From: Thalassobaculum litoreum DSM 18839
GTDB taxonomy: Bacteria; Pseudomonadota; Alphaproteobacteria; Thalassobaculales; Thalassobaculaceae
NCBI RefSeq assembly: GCF_900102465.1
Contig: NZ_FNBW01000002.1
Coordinates: 360,610-424,609, forward strand
Reading direction: 5' to 3'
Length of the DNA stretch: 64,000 nt
The position numbers and the translations under genes were made by a program. Positions 26,317 through 36,550 of this stretch are shown in pieces; the stretch's first letter is position 1, and the number at the start of each line of letters is the position of its first letter. The notes under the pieces are model-generated. The model did no database searches, was not told where the DNA came from, and saw only the letters and a program-made list of their open reading frames with translations.

Positions 26317-28164
26317 GTGACCCTGGCACGCATTTCCGGTTCCGACCGTGATCCCGCGTCAGCCCGGCGCAGGCGTTTCAGCAGCGACGACGCTCAACAA
26401 CAGGGACATCGGACGGTGAGAGCTATCAACAGTGCCCGCAGACGCGGGAACCTGGGCGCTCTCCGTCGCCGATTGGTGCTGTTCGCGCTCACGCTGTTCG
26501 CGGCGGGCGTGAGCTACATCTTCACGATCGACAGCAACATCAACTTCCAGCACATGGCGGCGCTGACGGTCGGGTTGATCGGCTTGATCGTGATCGCCAT
26601 CGACTGGTGGATCGGGCGCGACATCAAGCGCGCCGGCGGCGTTCAGGCGATGCGCTCCGGCGGCATGCTGTCCACCGGACCCGGCGCCTCCGCCGGCCGG
26701 CTCTGGGCCCAGGGCGAGGGGTTCCGGCTCAGCGGCCTCGCCGACGACGCCCGCAAGAACTTCAACGAGGCGTCCAATCTGTTCCGCGAGGTCAAGGACC
26801 GGGCCGGAGAGATCCTGGTCAAACTGAGCCAGGCGGATCTGGCCGCCGAGACCGGCGAATACGAGACCGCCGAAGGCCACTACAGAGCCGCCGAGACCGG
26901 CGCCAAGGACCTCAAGGACGTGCGCAGCGAGGGCCGGGCGCTTGTCGGCCTCGCCTCCATGAACCTGCAGCGGCGCAGCTACGAGGCCGCCCGTCAGCAG
27001 TTCGAGGACGCACGCCGGGCCTTCTCCGCCGATATCGACCGGTTCGGCGAGGCCGGTGCCCTCATGGGGTTGGGCGAGGCCTGCATAAGACTGTCGAAGA
27101 ACGAGGAAGGCGGCAGCCATCTGGACCAGGCCCGATTCCTGTTCAGCCAGGTCGGGGACCGGATCGGCGAGGCCCACGCGCTCTATTCCCGAGGCGAAGT
27201 GTTCCGCCAGGAGCGCAACATGGCCGAGGCGCAGAACCGTTTCGAGCGCGCGCTCGCCCTGTACCGGCGCACCGGCGATTACGTGGGCGAAGGCATGGTG
27301 CGGCTCTGTCTCTCCGACGCCTACCGACGGATGCAGCGCGGCAACGACGCCCGCGAGACCGCCCTGGAAGCCTGCCTGCGCTTCAAACAGGCCGGCCGCC
27401 GCGTCGGCAACAGCGAGCTGATCGCCGGCCGGGGCGATACCCGGCGCGCCCGAATCCGCTTCGAATGGGCCCGCAGCAACGGCACCTCCGCGCGCAACCT
27501 GTTCGTGGAAACCGGCGAGCGGGACAACGAAAGCCGCATCATGATCGGCCTGGGCGAGATGGAGCGCATGGCCGGGAACCTGGAAGACGCCCGCAACCTG
27601 TTCGACCGGGTGATCGCCCAGTCGAAGAGTTCCAACGACCTTCTGATCCTCGCCGACGCCCAGAAGGGACGCGGGCATGTCGATATCGCCCGCGATCAGA
27701 AGCGGTCCGCCCGCGAGGTGCTGAAGGAAGCCTACGGCCACTACCAGAATGCCGGCGGCGCCCGCGACGCGGCCCAGGCGCTGATGGACATCGGCCAGTT
27801 GGACATGCTGATGGAGAACTTCGACCGGGCCCGGGTCGATTACGCCCAGGTGCGCGGCATGTACCACAAGCTCAACGACCCCCATGGCGAGGGCACGGCC
27901 GTGCGGGCGATCGGCGATCTTGAGGCCGCCCAGGGACGCCTTCAGCAGGCGCAGGAGGCCTATGCCGAGGCCCGCATCCTGTTCCAGAGCGTCGGCGACC
28001 GGCTGGCCGAGGCCGACGCCGCGCTGCAGATCGGGCTGCTGGCCGTCAACCGGGACAACGCCACCGCTGCGGCACTTTTGGTGCAGGCCGGGCGACTTTA
28101 TCGAGCGGTGGGTGCAGTGGAATGGCAGCGCAAAGCGCACGGCCTTGCACGTCGAGTGAGGTAA
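26317..28164 (+). CDS. TPR-repeat membrane-anchored protein, 615 aa
   Basis: The N-terminus has two hydrophobic segments, LVLFALTLFAAGVSYIFTI and MAALTVGLIGLIVIAIDWWIG (residues 54-100), then a long run of tetratricopeptide-like repeats from about 130 to the end, each starting with a GEAYALY- or ARNLFDR-like helix pair. The repeats recur at about 40 residues, longer than the canonical 34, as in MalT/AfsR-like TPR proteins. It probably scaffolds protein complexes at the inner membrane. The start is uncertain: GTG at 26317 gives 615 aa, while GTG at 26416 (GGGA nine bases before) gives 582 aa with the same membrane segments. Confidence 0.75.
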   Translation: MTLARISGSDRDPASARRRRFSSDDAQQQGHRTVRAINSARRRGNLGALRRRLVLFALTLFAAGVSYIFTIDSNINFQHMAALTVGLIGLIVIAIDWWIGRDIKRAGGVQAMRSGGMLSTGPGASAGRLWAQGEGFRLSGLADDARKNFNEASNLFREVKDRAGEILVKLSQADLAAETGEYETAEGHYRAAETGAKDLKDVRSEGRALVGLASMNLQRRSYEAARQQFEDARRAFSADIDRFGEAGALMGLGEACIRLSKNEEGGSHLDQARFLFSQVGDRIGEAHALYSRGEVFRQERNMAEAQNRFERALALYRRTGDYVGEGMVRLCLSDAYRRMQRGNDARETALEACLRFKQAGRRVGNSELIAGRGDTRRARIRFEWARSNGTSARNLFVETGERDNESRIMIGLGEMERMAGNLEDARNLFDRVIAQSKSSNDLLILADAQKGRGHVDIARDQKRSAREVLKEAYGHYQNAGGARDAAQALMDIGQLDMLMENFDRARVDYAQVRGMYHKLNDPHGEGTAVRAIGDLEAAQGRLQQAQEAYAEARILFQSVGDRLAEADAALQIGLLAVNRDNATAAALLVQAGRLYRAVGAVEWQRKAHGLARRVR

Positions 28165-28381
28165 CCCACAAATACTTGCGGAAAACGCGACATTTCTGCA
28201 ACACCCCCGCCTAAGCCTTGGCGCTGCCCTGCCGCAGACTGGCAAACGAAATCACCTTGTGATACTCGAATTGAACGTCGCTGGGAGCAGTCGCGTCGAG
28301 ATCGACGGTGGCGACATTGGTTCGCTTGCAGTGTAAATAGGCGTGGATCTGAGCCGCGCGGATTGAAAGGGCTAGGCCTCG

Positions 28382-29179
28382 ATGCGTCGGGTAACGTTTG
28401 GAACCTCATTGGCCCTGTTCTTGCTGGCCGGTTGCGCGTCGCAAGGTACCGTCGAGGACGGTGCCGTCTACGACCCGATCGAGCCAGCGAACCGTCTCGT
28501 CTTCGCGGTGAACGACGCCGTCGACACGGTGGTGCTGCAGCCGACCGCCTACGTCTACAAGGAAGTGGTTCCGGCGCCGATCCGCGAGGTCGTGCGCAAC
28601 TTCCTCGACTGGCTGAGCTCTCCGGTCTACATCGCCAACAGCGCCCTGCAGGGCGATCTCGACGGCCTGAAGCACAACGCCGCCCGTTTCGTTGCCAACT
28701 CTCCGATGTTCGGCATGGTCGACAGTGCCACCGGGCTCGGCCTGGAGCGACGGCCGGAGGATTTCGGCCAGACGCTCGCCGTCTGGGGTGCGGAAGACGG
28801 CCCTTATATCGTTTTGCCGCTGTTCGGCCCCTCCAACCTGCGGGACACCGGCGGCCTCGTGGTCGATCACTTCATGGATCCGATCAACTATATCGGTGAC
28901 GACGAAGACGCCCGCTTCCGCTTCCAGGTCGCGCGTCGGGTTGTGGGCGCGGTCGATTTCCGGGCGCAGAACTTCCAGCAGATCAACGACCTGAAGGCCA
29001 CGTCGGTCGACTACTACGCCCGCGTCCGCACGATCTACAAGCAGCGCCGGGAGGCGTTGATCCGCAACAACACTCCTCCGCCGATGGCGGCAGCCGGCGG
29101 CTCGTCGTCCGGCGAGTTCGAGGAGTACCAGCCGTCCAATGCGCCGATCGAACAGAGCGGAAGCCGGTCGATCGATTGA
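28382..29179 (+). CDS. mlaA: MlaA (VacJ) family outer-membrane lipoprotein
   Basis: The protein is the outer-membrane component of the Mla pathway, which removes phospholipids from the outer leaflet. It begins with a lipoprotein signal, lipobox LLAGC with Cys18. The family core follows: YDPIEPANRLVFAVNDAVDT, FLDWLSSPVYIANSALQG, a DFGQTLAVWG segment and GPYIVLPLFGPSNLRDT, which are all strongly conserved. The C-terminal 50 residues are low-complexity. mlaC starts 92 bp downstream, while the inner-membrane MlaFEDB genes are not in the window. Confidence 0.95.
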   Translation: MRRVTFGTSLALFLLAGCASQGTVEDGAVYDPIEPANRLVFAVNDAVDTVVLQPTAYVYKEVVPAPIREVVRNFLDWLSSPVYIANSALQGDLDGLKHNAARFVANSPMFGMVDSATGLGLERRPEDFGQTLAVWGAEDGPYIVLPLFGPSNLRDTGGLVVDHFMDPINYIGDDEDARFRFQVARRVVGAVDFRAQNFQQINDLKATSVDYYARVRTIYKQRREALIRNNTPPPMAAAGGSSSGEFEEYQPSNAPIEQSGSRSID

Positions 29180-29271
29180 CGGCCCGGACCGGTCCTGCAC
29201 CCGCAGCCAGCTCCGACCATTGCAGCACTGACGCCGTCACGCAAACTCGATTGACACGCGAGGATCGGTAA

Positions 29272-29895
29272 ATGGGCAGTATTCTCCGGGCTTTGACCCT
29301 CATTGTTCTGATCGCCGGAGGTCTGACCGCCGGGCCGGCCGCCCCCGCCCGGGCGGCGTCGGATGCCGGCGCCTTCGTTGGAGAGTTCGCCGACAAGGCG
29401 ATCGCCCTGGTGTCGGCGGACGTCAGCACGGCGGAGCGTCGCGACGCGTTCAGCAAGCTGGTGCGGGACTATTTCGACATGCCCGGCATCGGACGGTTCC
29501 TGCTGGGCCGCTACTGGCGCACCGCCACCGAAGCGGAGCAGGAGGCCTATCTGAAGGCCTTCACCGAGAACATGATCTACACCTATTCGCGCCGGTTCGA
29601 CGAGTATGGCGGCCAGAAGCTGGTGATCGACGGCACCCGCGAGGACGGCCGGTTCGACGTCGTTTCCAGCCGCATCGTCTCCCCGAACAGCAACGAGGAA
29701 TACCGGCTGGAGTGGCGGGTGATCGAGACCGAGGGCGGCAAGAAGATCGTCGACATCGTGATCGAAGGGGTGAGCATGAGCGTCACCCAGCGTCAGGAAT
29801 ACGCCTCGGTGATCCAGAACAACGGCGGCAAGGTCCAGGCGCTGATCGATGCGCTCAACCGCCAGATGGCCGGCCTGAGGTCGTCCGGAGGCTGA
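29272..29895 (+). CDS. mlaC: MlaC family periplasmic phospholipid-binding protein
   Basis: This 207-aa protein carries a Sec signal peptide (residues 1-29, ending PARAAS) and the MlaC fold: RRDAFSKLVRDYFDMPGIGRFLLGRYWR, FTENMIYTYSRRFDEY and a WRVIETEGGKKIVDIVIEGVSM stretch. In the Mla system it shuttles phospholipids between MlaA and the MlaFEDB complex. The start at 29272 has a GAGGAT ribosome site. A terminator follows at 29921-29953, closing an mlaA-mlaC unit. Confidence 0.93.
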   Translation: MGSILRALTLIVLIAGGLTAGPAAPARAASDAGAFVGEFADKAIALVSADVSTAERRDAFSKLVRDYFDMPGIGRFLLGRYWRTATEAEQEAYLKAFTENMIYTYSRRFDEYGGQKLVIDGTREDGRFDVVSSRIVSPNSNEEYRLEWRVIETEGGKKIVDIVIEGVSMSVTQRQEYASVIQNNGGKVQALIDALNRQMAGLRSSGG

Positions 29896-29920
29896 CGCCT
29901 GTCCACTGCTGAAGCATCGA

Positions 29921-29953
29921 GAGCCGGTCCGGATCGCCCTGGGCCGGCTCTTT
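29921..29953 (+). terminator. Rho-independent terminator after mlaC
   Basis: GAGCCGGTCC pairs with GGGCCGGCTC (one G-T pair) and is followed by TTTGCGTTTC. The stem sits 25 bp after the mlaC stop. Confidence 0.75.
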
Positions 29954-29982
29954 GCGTTTCAGGAGAGCGCGAGAAGCCGTCC

Positions 29983-30039
29983 CTCTTCCCACCACACACT
30001 CCCCGGATTCACTCCGGGGAGTGTGTGGTGGGGGAAGAG
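29983..30039. repeat. Long imperfect inverted repeat between mlaC and ettA
   Basis: Arms CTCTTCCC-ACCACACACTCCCC (29983-30004) and a GGGGAGTGTGTGGT-GGGGGAAGAG copy pair over about 25 bp, with a two-base bulge and a short loop. There is no T-run on either side. It lies between convergent genes, alongside separate terminators for each. Confidence 0.75.
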
Positions 30040-30102
30040 AGCGCCGGAGAGGGAGCGCTGGAAGGGAACCACGGGAACCGAACCGTCCATCCCCCGAAGC
30101 GA

Positions 30103-30130
30103 AACGGGCGGACCCGAAGGCCCGCCCGTT
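30103..30130 (-). terminator. Rho-independent terminator for ettA
   Basis: Read on the minus strand, AACGGGCGG and CCGCCCGTT pair around a GC-rich loop, followed by TTC. It lies 33 bp after the ettA stop. Confidence 0.6.
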
Positions 30131-30162
30131 GAAGAAATCGGCTCCGATGAGCCCCGGCCGGA

Positions 30163-31845
<1,683 letters not shown>

Positions 31846-32000
31846 GCGGCACGATCCTTTGACGGCGAAGATGTGTGAACGGGGCGGTTCTAGCCCATAG
31901 GCCGGGGGTGCGGCAATGCGGGTGTGGGGCCGCGCGGGTTGCCGCGGCGCGGACGCCCGAAACCGGACCGATCCCGGTACCCGAATATGCAGACATCCGC

Positions 32001-32029
32001 TTGAATAGGTGACATTCTCTCCATACGGT
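32001..32029 (+). promoter_or_regulatory. Candidate sigma-70 promoter of the peptide-binding protein gene
   Basis: TTGAAT at 32001-32006 and TACGGT at 32024-32029 are separated by 17 bp, about 50 bp upstream of the start codon. The -10 box is poor, so this is tentative. Confidence 0.35.
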
Positions 32030-32082
32030 AGGTTCGCTGGTTATGATCGACCATTAAGCAGGGGATGGAGGAGAAAACCACT

Positions 32083-33684
32083 ATGAAGTCTAAACGCGGA
32101 ATCGCCCAATACCTGATCGCTGGACTGGGGGCCGGGGCTATGCTCCTGACGGCCTCATTCGCCGAGGCCAAGACATTCAAATGGGCCTTCCAGGGTGACG
32201 CCCAGTCCCTTGATCCCTACTCGCTGAACGAAACTTTCACCCTCAGCCTGCTCGGCAACGTATACGAGGGCCTGATCCGGCGCTCCTCGTCGCTGGAAAT
32301 TCAGCCGGGGCTGGCCGAGAGCTGGGAGATCCTGGAGCCGACCAAGTGGCGCTTCCACCTGCGCCAGGGCGTGAAGTTCCAGAACGGCAACGATTTCAAC
32401 GCTGACGACGTGTTGTTCTCGGCCGAGCGCGTGCGCAAGGACGGCTCGGACCTGAAGACCCGCCTTGCCGGCGTGACCGACATCATCAAGGTCGACGACT
32501 ACACCGTCGATTTCGTCACCGAGGCCCCGAACCCGATCCTCCACTACGAGTGGGCGACCTGGTACATCATGGACAAGGAATGGGCCGAGGCGAATGGCGC
32601 CGAGGCTCCGACCGACGTCACCGGCGGCACCGAGAACTACGCCACCCGGAACGCCAACGGCACCGGGCCGTTCATGATCCAGTCGCGCGAGACCGACGTT
32701 AAAACCGTCCTGGTCCCTCACGAGGGCTGGTGGGATGCGGCGAACAAGCAGCACAACCTGACCGAGGTCATCTTCACCCCGATCGGTTCGGACGCGACCC
32801 GCGTCGCGGCTCTGCTCTCCGGTGAGATCGACATGATGTATCCGGTCCCGGTGCAGGACATGGAGCGCATCGAGAGCGACCCCAACGCCGAGGTCCTGGC
32901 CGGTCCCGAGCTGCGGACGATTTTCCTGGGCATGGACCAGGAGCGCGACGAGCTTCTGTACTCCAACATCAAGGGCAAGAACCCGTTCAAGGACGCCCGC
33001 GTCCGCGAGGCGTTCTACCGCGCGATCGACGTCGAGCTGATCCAGAAGAAGGTGATGCGCGGCCTGTCGACCCCGTCGGCCCTGATGATCTCGCCGTTCC
33101 TGTTCACCCATTCGGACGAGTTCACCCGGCTGGAGCCGGATGCCGAGATGGCCAAGAAGCTGCTGGCCGACGCCGGCTATCCGGACGGCTTCGAAGTCAC
33201 CATGGACTGCCCGAACAACCGCTACGTCAACGACGAGGCGATCTGTCAGGCGGTCGTGGCGATGCTGGCCCGGGCCAATGTGAAGGTGAACCTGCTGGCC
33301 CAGCCGAAGGCCCAGTACTTCGCCAAGATCCTGGCGCCGAAGCGCGACACCAGCTTCTATCTGCTGGGCTGGACTCCGGGCTCGTTCGACAGCTGGAACG
33401 TGATGTACAACATCATCGCCACGCCGGACGAGAGCGGCCGCGGCAAGTTCAACATCGGCGGCTACTCCAACGCCCGCTTCGACGAGCTGACCGATATGGT
33501 CCTGTCGGAGACGGATGCGGAGAAGCGCGATGCGATGATCCGCGAAGCCTTCACCATCCTGCACAACGAGCGGGGCTACATCCCGCTGCACCAGCAGGGT
33601 CTGGCCTGGGGCAAGCGCGCCAACGTGTCCCTGGAGCAGCGGGCCGACAACCAGTTCGACATGCGGTACGTCTCGATCGACTGA
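32083..33684 (+). CDS. Peptide/nickel-type ABC transporter substrate-binding protein
   Basis: This 533-aa periplasmic binding protein (SBP family 5) has a Sec signal peptide (residues 1-29, LIAGLGAGAMLLTASFAEA) and the DDP_opp_nik pattern: QSLDPYSLNETFTLSLLGNVYEGLIRRS, WRFHLRQGVKFQNGNDFNADDVLFS, and PFKDARVREAFYRAIDVE. Ligands of this family are oligopeptides, glutathione or nickel complexes, among others. The start at 32083 follows a GGAGGAG site, and an earlier ATG at 32065 overlaps it. No permease or ATPase genes are adjacent, and a strong terminator follows, so it is a free-standing gene. Confidence 0.93.
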   Translation: MKSKRGIAQYLIAGLGAGAMLLTASFAEAKTFKWAFQGDAQSLDPYSLNETFTLSLLGNVYEGLIRRSSSLEIQPGLAESWEILEPTKWRFHLRQGVKFQNGNDFNADDVLFSAERVRKDGSDLKTRLAGVTDIIKVDDYTVDFVTEAPNPILHYEWATWYIMDKEWAEANGAEAPTDVTGGTENYATRNANGTGPFMIQSRETDVKTVLVPHEGWWDAANKQHNLTEVIFTPIGSDATRVAALLSGEIDMMYPVPVQDMERIESDPNAEVLAGPELRTIFLGMDQERDELLYSNIKGKNPFKDARVREAFYRAIDVELIQKKVMRGLSTPSALMISPFLFTHSDEFTRLEPDAEMAKKLLADAGYPDGFEVTMDCPNNRYVNDEAICQAVVAMLARANVKVNLLAQPKAQYFAKILAPKRDTSFYLLGWTPGSFDSWNVMYNIIATPDESGRGKFNIGGYSNARFDELTDMVLSETDAEKRDAMIREAFTILHNERGYIPLHQQGLAWGKRANVSLEQRADNQFDMRYVSID

Positions 33685-33708
33685 TCGCGGCCGCACGTCC
33701 CACACCTT

Positions 33709-33750
33709 CCGCACCGACGTCTCACTTCGAGATGTCGGTGCGGTCGTTTT
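33709..33750 (+). terminator. Rho-independent terminator after the binding-protein gene
   Basis: CCGCACCGAC at 33709-33718 pairs with GTCGGTGCGG at 33734-33743, and the stem is extended by GTCTC/GAGAT around ACTTC. TCGTTTT follows. Confidence 0.85.
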
Positions 33751-33879
33751 CACGCTACCCCCTCGAAGCATTCAGAAACCGCCGTCACCCCGCCATTTTT
33801 CAGACGGCGTTATGGGGACGTTAACCGTCGGTCCCCTACAGCTTTGCTCGACTGCCCGCTTCCCGACGAAGGCCCTCCC

Positions 33880-34266
33880 ATGCCCTCTGAGTTCCGGTTC
33901 ATCGTCTTCACGCCGCACGAGGCGGCGCAGGCCCTGGTGAAGTTCTGCCAGAAGAGCGGCCGCAAGCTGCCGATCGGAACCGTCGTCGGAGCGGACCCGG
34001 TCGGCGGGGTGGCCGGCGAGGCGCCCCCGACCGGCCTGCTGCGTCTGCTGCCGGACTCCGGCGTGGAGATCAAGGTCAAGTTCGAGCCCCAGGAAGTCGT
34101 CGGCGCCCTGCTCCTCTTCGCCCTCGACCGCAAGATCCCGATGCCGCGGGACAGCGAGAAGGTGCTGGAGTCGATCCGCAATCGATTCGCGCTCAGAATA
34201 GGGTACTATCCCCTCGAAGGCGGCGCTGCCGGGAAGCCCGAGACCGCGAAAGCGCCCGGCAAATAG
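33880..34266 (+). CDS. Hypothetical protein, 128 aa
   Basis: I do not recognise this family. The start at 33880 (MPSEFRFIVF) is chosen over an upstream in-frame codon at 33844 because the protein then opens with a strand. Residues 1-100 look like an alternating strand-helix domain (EFRFIVFTPHEAAQALVKFC; GVEIKVKFEPQEVVGALLLFALDRKIPMPRDSEK), followed by a short basic and Pro/Ala-rich tail. No signal peptide or membrane segment is present. The gene lies between a terminator and the btaA promoter region, so is probably transcribed alone. Cys35 is the only cysteine. Confidence 0.6.
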   Translation: MPSEFRFIVFTPHEAAQALVKFCQKSGRKLPIGTVVGADPVGGVAGEAPPTGLLRLLPDSGVEIKVKFEPQEVVGALLLFALDRKIPMPRDSEKVLESIRNRFALRIGYYPLEGGAAGKPETAKAPGK

Positions 34267-34394
34267 CCTGAAAACGGCCGTGTTCCGTGGTGAATGGCGG
34301 CAGGCGTGAAGATTTGATGAAATCGCCATTCGATCGGACGCTGTGAACCCGTGTCTCGGCTAGTGTGTGCCGTCGATCCCTGGAGGCGTGAGAG

Positions 34395-35609
34395 ATGAAA
34401 AAGAACCCCCTGCTGTCGGACGCCGTGACCCCCCACCGCCGCTTCACCAAGCGGGGCGTGCTCGATCGTGCCTTCATCGTGATGTTCCACGGCCTGGTGT
34501 ATCCGCAGATCTGGGAGGATCCGGAGGTCGACCTTAAGGCCCTGCGCCTGACGCCGGAGAGCCGGATTCTGACGATCGCGTCCGGCGGCTGCAACGTTCT
34601 GAACTATCTGACCGAGAGCCCGGAGCGGGTGACCGCCGTCGATCTCAATCCGCACCACATCGCGCTGTGCCACCTGAAGATCGCCGCGCTCAAGCACCTG
34701 CCGAGCTACGAGTCGTTCTTCCGGCTGTTCGGCCATGCCGACGAGAAGGGCAACGTGCGCGCCTTCCACAAGCATGTGCGCGATCATCTCGACCCCGAGA
34801 CCCATGCCTACTGGATGCGCCGCGGCCTGACCGGCCGGCGGATCAACCTGTTCGCCCGCAACATCTACAAGCACGGGGTGCTCGGCCGGTTCATCGGCCT
34901 GCTGCATCTGGTCGCCCGGCTGAGCGGCAAGAACCCCAAACGGCTGCTGACCGCGCGCAATCTGGCGGAGCAGCGCTGGCTGTTCGAGACGCTGATCGAG
35001 CCGATCTTCGAGACGGCGGTCATGAAAGCCATCTGCCGCCTGCCGGTGAGCTATTTCGGCCTCGGCATCCCGCCGGCACAGTTCCAGGAGCTGTCCGCCT
35101 CCTCCGGCGGCAACATGGCCGGGCTGATGCGCTCCCGGCTGGAACGGCTGGCCTGCGACTTCCCGTTCACCGACAACTACTTCGCCTGGCAGGCCTTCGG
35201 CCGCGGCTACGACAAGGTCGACCGCATCGCCGTGCCGCGCTACCTGCAGGAGCATCACTACGACGAGTTGCAGACCAAGCTCGACCGGGTGGAGTTCAAG
35301 CAGACGTCGGTGACCTCCTACCTGGAGACCCAGCCGGATCAGTCGCTGGACCGCTACGTGCTGCTCGACGCCCAGGACTGGATGACGACGGAGCAGCTCA
35401 ACGAGCTGTGGGGCGAGATCCTGCGCACCGCCAAGCCGGGGACCCGGGTGATCTTCCGCACCGCCGGCGAGGACAGCATCCTGCCGGGCCGCATCCCCAA
35501 CGAGATGCTCGACCGCTTCCAGTACCACGAGGCCGAGAGCAAGCTGCACACTGCCGCCGACCGCTCGTCGATCTATGGCGGCTTCCACCTGTACACGCTC
35601 AAGGACTGA
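34395..35609 (+). CDS. btaA: BtaA, SAM:diacylglycerol 3-amino-3-carboxypropyl transferase
   Basis: This enzyme transfers the 3-amino-3-carboxypropyl group of S-adenosylmethionine to diacylglycerol, the first step in making the betaine lipid DGTS, a phosphorus-free replacement for phospholipids. The 404-aa protein matches the DUF3419 family: VYPQIWEDPEVDLKALRL, a Rossmann-type SAM site TIASGGCNVLNYL, the AVDLNPHH segment, and RNIYKHGVLGRFIGL. The start at 34395 has GGAGG ten bases upstream (CTGGAGGCGTGAGAG). btaB follows five bases after the stop. I did not find a convincing PHO box in the 128-bp upstream gap. Confidence 0.93.
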   Translation: MKKNPLLSDAVTPHRRFTKRGVLDRAFIVMFHGLVYPQIWEDPEVDLKALRLTPESRILTIASGGCNVLNYLTESPERVTAVDLNPHHIALCHLKIAALKHLPSYESFFRLFGHADEKGNVRAFHKHVRDHLDPETHAYWMRRGLTGRRINLFARNIYKHGVLGRFIGLLHLVARLSGKNPKRLLTARNLAEQRWLFETLIEPIFETAVMKAICRLPVSYFGLGIPPAQFQELSASSGGNMAGLMRSRLERLACDFPFTDNYFAWQAFGRGYDKVDRIAVPRYLQEHHYDELQTKLDRVEFKQTSVTSYLETQPDQSLDRYVLLDAQDWMTTEQLNELWGEILRTAKPGTRVIFRTAGEDSILPGRIPNEMLDRFQYHEAESKLHTAADRSSIYGGFHLYTLKD

Positions 35610-35614
35610 CCAGC

Positions 35615-36307
35615 ATGGCGGACGATGTCCGCGGCCAGGACGGGACCGGCGGCGATACCAGTGTCGTCCATCGCAAGATGGACGACATGTACCGCCTGCA
35701 GCGCCATATCTATGACCTGAGCCGCGCCTATTATCTCCTGGGTCGCGACCAGCTCATCGCCGAGCTGGACCTGAACCCGGGCGAGACGGTGTGCGAGATC
35801 GGCTGCGGCACCGGGCGCAACCTGGTGCTGATGGCCCGGCGATACCCGCAGGCCCGGCTGATGGGCCTGGACGCGTCGACCGAGATGCTGCGCTCCGCCC
35901 GGGCCAAGGCAGACCGCGCCGGGCTCGCCGGCCGCCTGCCGCTGGTGCACGGCTTCGCCGAGCAGTTCGACCCGGCCGCCGCCTTCGGGCTGGCCGAGCC
36001 GCTGGACCGGATCGTGTTCTCCTATTCCCTGTCGATGATCCCGCCCTGGCGGGAGTCGATCGAGCACGCCCTGCGCTCGCTGAAGCCGGGAGGCCGTGTC
36101 CATATCGTCGATTTCGGCGACCAGGCCGGCCTGCCCGGCTGGTTCCGGGGTATGCTGTTCCGGTGGCTCGACCTGTTCGGCGTGCATGTGCGCCCGGAGC
36201 TGCTCGGCTATCTGCGCGAGCTGAAGGCGTCCGGGCGGGCCGAGGTCGATATCCGGCCGATCTTCCGCGGCTACGCCTTCCGCGCCGATCTGCGCCGCCT
36301 GCCCTGA
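35615..36307 (+). CDS. btaB: BtaB, betaine-lipid N-methyltransferase
   Basis: The second gene of the btaAB unit encodes the methyltransferase that adds three methyl groups to diacylglycerylhomoserine, giving DGTS. Motif I is VCEIGCGTGRN (residues 59-69), followed by the LMGLDASTEML acidic loop and a LKPGGRVHIVDFGDQAG strand. The sequence PGWFRGMLFRWLDLFGVHVRPEL is typical of BtaB/UbiE-like lipid methyltransferases. It starts at 35615, directly after btaA, with a weak site (GACTGACCAGC), consistent with translational coupling. 230 aa is the usual length. Confidence 0.88.
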   Translation: MADDVRGQDGTGGDTSVVHRKMDDMYRLQRHIYDLSRAYYLLGRDQLIAELDLNPGETVCEIGCGTGRNLVLMARRYPQARLMGLDASTEMLRSARAKADRAGLAGRLPLVHGFAEQFDPAAAFGLAEPLDRIVFSYSLSMIPPWRESIEHALRSLKPGGRVHIVDFGDQAGLPGWFRGMLFRWLDLFGVHVRPELLGYLRELKASGRAEVDIRPIFRGYAFRADLRRLP

Positions 36308-36550
36308 TCGGCCCTACCGCCGGCGCTCCAATCGGATCGCCGCCACGGCCGACAGCAGCCCCGCGAATGACGCCGCGAGCATCAATGCCGGGCGTCGCCC
36401 CGACCCATGCGCCTGAGCGGATCCGAATACGCAGCAAAGGCCCTATCCGCCGGGGGCGCTTGGGAGTAAACGTTTCGTCATCTCAGGCTTTTCGGAGGGT
36501 CGGGCAGCCCAGGCGCGTAGACCGCGCGCGCAGGTACCGTCGCTCACATC
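36308..36550. other. Intergenic gap with a possible tiny membrane ORF
   Basis: This 243-bp stretch has no recognised gene. On the minus strand the codons up to the stop at 36314-36316 encode a hydrophobic run followed by Arg-Leu-Glu-Arg-Arg-Arg (start candidates near 36380). It looks like a single-pass tail but has no good start or ribosome site. Confidence 0.3.

Noticed and set aside
34267..34394. Pho box upstream of btaA
   Set aside because: Only loose matches (such as CTGTGAACCCGTGTC) without the two regularly spaced halves.
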